Assembly: GCF_022919135.1 (NCBI RefSeq)
Contig: NZ_CP095049.1
Span: forward strand, 1,864,501 to 1,928,500
DNA from: Hymenobacter cellulosivorans
GTDB lineage: Bacteria; Bacteroidota; Bacteroidia; Cytophagales; Hymenobacteraceae
Reading direction: 5' to 3'
DNA: 64,000 nucleotides
The translations under genes and the position numbers were made by a program. The notes below the pieces were generated by a model, which saw only the letters and a program-made list of their open reading frames with translations, was not told the origin of the DNA and did not search any database. Each line of letters begins with the position of its first letter. Position 1 is the first letter of the stretch. Below are positions 61,437-64,000 of this stretch, one piece after another.

Positions 61437-63791
61437 TTAGTTGGTGCCACCCGTGCTGCCGCCCCCGGCGGGCTGGCGCTGCTGGGTGGTGCTTTGCTGC
61501 TGCATGGGGTTAGGCGCGGCCTGCTGCTGCTGCTGATACAGCTCGAAACGTGAGGGAGCCAGCTTGCGGGGGAAGCTGTTGTTGCTCAGGTCCGTGTCGG
61601 CCGTTTCCTGAAAAGGGTCCAGGCTGAAGCTTACCACGGGCTTGGGCGTAATGACGACCTTGGTCACGTGCTCGTTGTTTTTGCGCCAGATTTCGGCCGG
61701 AATGTTTAGCATTTCGGTTTTGCCGTCCTCGAAAGTCATCTGCACGATGACCGGCATGGTCAGGCCGCCGACGTTGCGCAAATCCAGCTCGTAGAAGTGC
61801 AGGCCGGCGTTGAGGCGGCTCTGTTGCTCAGGCGTGAGCGTGCTGACGTATTTCTGGTAGCGGGCCCGGTCGGCGTCGGTGGTGGCGGTGGGGTCGTAGT
61901 TGTTGTAGAAGTCCTTCAGGTCGGGCTTCTCATCCACCACCGTTTTCTTGATGTCCTGCATGTTGCGCTGCTGGCTCAGGGTCTGGGGGGCGCTGTTGAG
62001 CATTTCGCGGCGCTTGGCATTCTCGATTTCGGGGTTCTTGGAGTCGACCGTGTACCACTTCACGCCTTCCAGGCTCAGGTCGGTGTGGTCGGTGGTGTAG
62101 AACCAGCCGCGCCAGAACCAGTCGAGGTCGGTGCCCGAGGCGTCTTCCATGGTGCGGAAGAAGTCGGCCGGCTCGGGGTGCTTATAGGCCCAGCGCTGGG
62201 CGTAGGTTTTGAAGGCGTGGTCGAACAGCTCCCGGCCCATTACCGTTTCGCGCAGGATGTTCAGGCCGGTGGCAGGCTTGGCGTAGGCGTTAGGCCCAAA
62301 CTGTAGCACCGACTCCGAGTTGGTCATAATCGGGGTTTGCAGGCTCTTATCGGTGCGCATGTACTCCACGATGTTCTTGGGCTCGCCGCGGCGCGAGGGG
62401 TAGCCCCGTTCCCATTCCTGCTCGGTCAGGTACTGCACGAACGTGTTCAGGCCCTCGTCCATCCACGACCACTGCCGCTCGTCGGAGTTAATAATCATGG
62501 GGAAGAAGTTGTGCCCCACTTCGTGAATAATCACCGAAATCATCCCGTATTTCCGGTCGGCTGAGTAAGTGCCGTCCTTCTCGGGGCGGCCGCCGTTGAA
62601 GCAGATCATCGGGTACTCCATGCCGCCCACCGGGCCGTGCACCGAAATAGCCACCGGATATTCGTAGTCGATGGTGTGCTTGGAGTAAGTCTTGATGGTG
62701 TGGGCCACGACTTCGGTCGAGTACTTGCCCCACAGCGGGTTACCTTCCTTGGGGTAGTAGCTCATGCAGAGCACCGGGTTGCCGGCCTGCTCAATTTCCA
62801 TGGCGTCCCAGATAAACTTGCGGGACGAAGCCCAGGCGAAGTCGCGCACGTTTTTGGCGGCGTAGGTCCAGGTCTTGGTGCCCGAGGCCCGCTTTTGCTC
62901 AGCCCGTTCGGCTTCCATCTGGGTTACAATCAGCACTGGCTTCTTGGCCCCCCGGGCCTGGGCCAGACGCTTGCGCTGAGTAGCGCTTAGCACTTGGTCG
63001 GGGTTCTGCAACACGCCGGTAGCGCCTACCACGTGGTCGGCGGGGGCGGTGATGCTCACGCGGTAGTCACCGAAGGGCAGGGTGAATTCGCCGCTGCCCA
63101 GGAACTGCTTGTGCTGCCAGCCGCGCACGTCGTTGTAGACGGCCATGCGGGGGTAGAACTGGGCAATTTCGTAGAGGTAATTCTTGTCGTCAGGGAAGAA
63201 TTCGTACCCGCTCCGCTCACTGATTTTGAGCTGGTCGTTGATGTTGTAGTGCCAGGCTATGCTGAAGGTCACTGACTGCTTGGGCCGCAGGGGCTGGGGC
63301 AGGTCGATGCGCATCATCGTGTGGTTGATGGTGTGCTTCAGGGCTTTGCCACCCTTCATGGCTACCGACTCAACCTTGAACCCGCCGTCGAAGTCGGAGC
63401 GCATCAGGTACTCCATGGCCTGAAACGACATTTTATCCTTTACCTCGCCCACCTGGGTGGAAGTGGTGATGGAGTTCTTGTCGAGGATGTTCTGGTCGAG
63501 CTGCACCCAAAGGTAGGTCAGCACGTCAGGCGAGAGGTTGGTGTAGGTAATGTCCTCGGAGCCTTTGATGGACTGAGTATTGTCGTCCAGCGTGACGCGG
63601 ATGTTGTAGTCGGCGCGCTGCTGCCAGTAGTCGGCGCCGGGCGCCCCGGAAGCCGTCCGGAACGAGTTGGGCGTGGGCAGCAGCTGGTCGAGCTGCTGGA
63701 ATTTGTCGGTTCCGGAGTTGGTATTCTGGGCCAGCAGCGGGGCCGCCGTCAGCGTCGCCAGGCCCGCGACCAGCAGTAAGTTTCTGAACAT
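61437..63791 (-). CDS. M1-family zinc aminopeptidase, secreted
   Basis: 784 residues from ATG 63791 (MFRNLLLVAGLATLTAAPLLAQ signal peptide). The zinc site HExxH-x18-E is His423/Glu424/His427 (IIHEVGHNFF) with Glu446 (WMDEGLNTF). GGMEYP (389-394) replaces the GAMEN exopeptidase motif. The N-terminal beta domain is normal and the C-terminal part ends in Gln-rich low complexity (QQQQQAAPNPMQQQS). The enzyme is likely a periplasmic or surface aminopeptidase. It is followed by a strong terminator. Confidence 0.93.
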   Translation of the reverse strand: MFRNLLLVAGLATLTAAPLLAQNTNSGTDKFQQLDQLLPTPNSFRTASGAPGADYWQQRADYNIRVTLDDNTQSIKGSEDITYTNLSPDVLTYLWVQLDQNILDKNSITTSTQVGEVKDKMSFQAMEYLMRSDFDGGFKVESVAMKGGKALKHTINHTMMRIDLPQPLRPKQSVTFSIAWHYNINDQLKISERSGYEFFPDDKNYLYEIAQFYPRMAVYNDVRGWQHKQFLGSGEFTLPFGDYRVSITAPADHVVGATGVLQNPDQVLSATQRKRLAQARGAKKPVLIVTQMEAERAEQKRASGTKTWTYAAKNVRDFAWASSRKFIWDAMEIEQAGNPVLCMSYYPKEGNPLWGKYSTEVVAHTIKTYSKHTIDYEYPVAISVHGPVGGMEYPMICFNGGRPEKDGTYSADRKYGMISVIIHEVGHNFFPMIINSDERQWSWMDEGLNTFVQYLTEQEWERGYPSRRGEPKNIVEYMRTDKSLQTPIMTNSESVLQFGPNAYAKPATGLNILRETVMGRELFDHAFKTYAQRWAYKHPEPADFFRTMEDASGTDLDWFWRGWFYTTDHTDLSLEGVKWYTVDSKNPEIENAKRREMLNSAPQTLSQQRNMQDIKKTVVDEKPDLKDFYNNYDPTATTDADRARYQKYVSTLTPEQQSRLNAGLHFYELDLRNVGGLTMPVIVQMTFEDGKTEMLNIPAEIWRKNNEHVTKVVITPKPVVSFSLDPFQETADTDLSNNSFPRKLAPSRFELYQQQQQAAPNPMQQQSTTQQRQPAGGGSTGGTN

Positions 63792-63911
63792 AGAAACAGT
63801 ATAAAGAGGCGAAAAATCAAGAAAATCAGCGCGGTACGTACTTGCGCACGGCACCTGGAAAGCAAAAGACAGGGACGGCAGCCAAACGCTGCATCAAGCG
63901 GGCATAGTTTC

Positions 63912-64000
63912 TTAAGTGGTAAGGTTTTGCAGCAACAAGATTACGGCAATGCCGCCCGCCGCGCCGCTCACGACCAGAATCCAGTCGCGCCGCGCTACCC
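63912..64000 (-). CDS. C-terminus of a membrane protein, cut off by the window edge
   Basis: The minus-strand frame from base 64000 to the stop at 63912-63914 reads a basic pair and then a hydrophobic helix (DWILVVSGAAGGIAVILLLQNL). Only about 28 residues are in the window. It looks like a last transmembrane helix and cannot be assigned to a family. Confidence 0.45.
   Translation of the reverse strand, partial: VARRDWILVVSGAAGGIAVILLLQNLTT

Overview
The window looks like chromosomal DNA of a Bacteroidota member of the Cytophagales, most like Hymenobacter or a close relative. The evidence is the high GC content, a SusC/SusD pair, a LytTR/HisK two-component system, a Reg_prop/Y_Y_Y sensor kinase, repeated promoter elements of the Bacteroidota form TAnnTTTG, a full nuo (complex I) gene set with a short NuoG, and many intergenic hairpin repeats. 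Taxonomy is inferred from gene content and style only.

Layout. 1-6.2 kb: housekeeping genes (winged-helix regulator, Mn/Fe superoxide dismutase, TadA-like deaminase, two secreted proteins, aspartyl-tRNA synthetase, PhyH-type dioxygenase). 6.3-10.2 kb: a propeller-type sensor kinase, broken by one missing base, and its NarL-type response regulator. 10.6-13 kb: a DnaQ-like exonuclease and a DUF937/OmpA protein. 13-30.1 kb: the nuo cluster on the minus strand, nuoA to nuoN. It is split between nuoJ and nuoK by a 3.1-kb block (sigma factor, small membrane protein, DUF1003 protein, lipoprotein) and has hairpin repeats in five of its intercistronic gaps. nuoE carries a one-base frameshift. 30.5-44.7 kb: a DUF7079 orphan, then a carbohydrate locus with a divergent NUDIX-type regulator, SusC, SusD, a GH3, a GH31 with PA14 insert, gluconokinase and a GntP permease. 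44.8-49.2 kb: PruA, a stand-alone receiver divergent from a PAS histidine kinase, and a dNMP-kinase-like protein. 49.5-56.1 kb: a class I lanthipeptide-type cluster. 56.2-64 kb: a HAD nucleotidase, 2Fe-2S protein and ArsR operon, an NDH-2, small secreted proteins and an M1 peptidase.

The most interesting region is the lanthipeptide cluster. A 55-residue precursor gene (54598-54765) lies between a divergent LytTR two-component system and a LanC-like gene. Upstream of the precursor are two identical 9-bp direct repeats separated by 12 bp, the usual architecture of a LytTR-protein target, followed by a TATGTTTG promoter element. The full-length LanB dehydratase keeps its expected catalytic residues. 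By eye, the LanC-like protein has lost the catalytic His and all three zinc ligands (D, R, G and T at those places). The cluster may therefore dehydrate its peptide but cyclise it spontaneously, or use the LanC fold for another task. No transporter or leader peptidase is in the window.

Two genes (sensor kinase and nuoE) each need one extra base next to a GGGGGCTG context to restore the reading frame. Sequencing error, pseudogenisation and slippage-driven variation cannot be told apart from the sequence alone.
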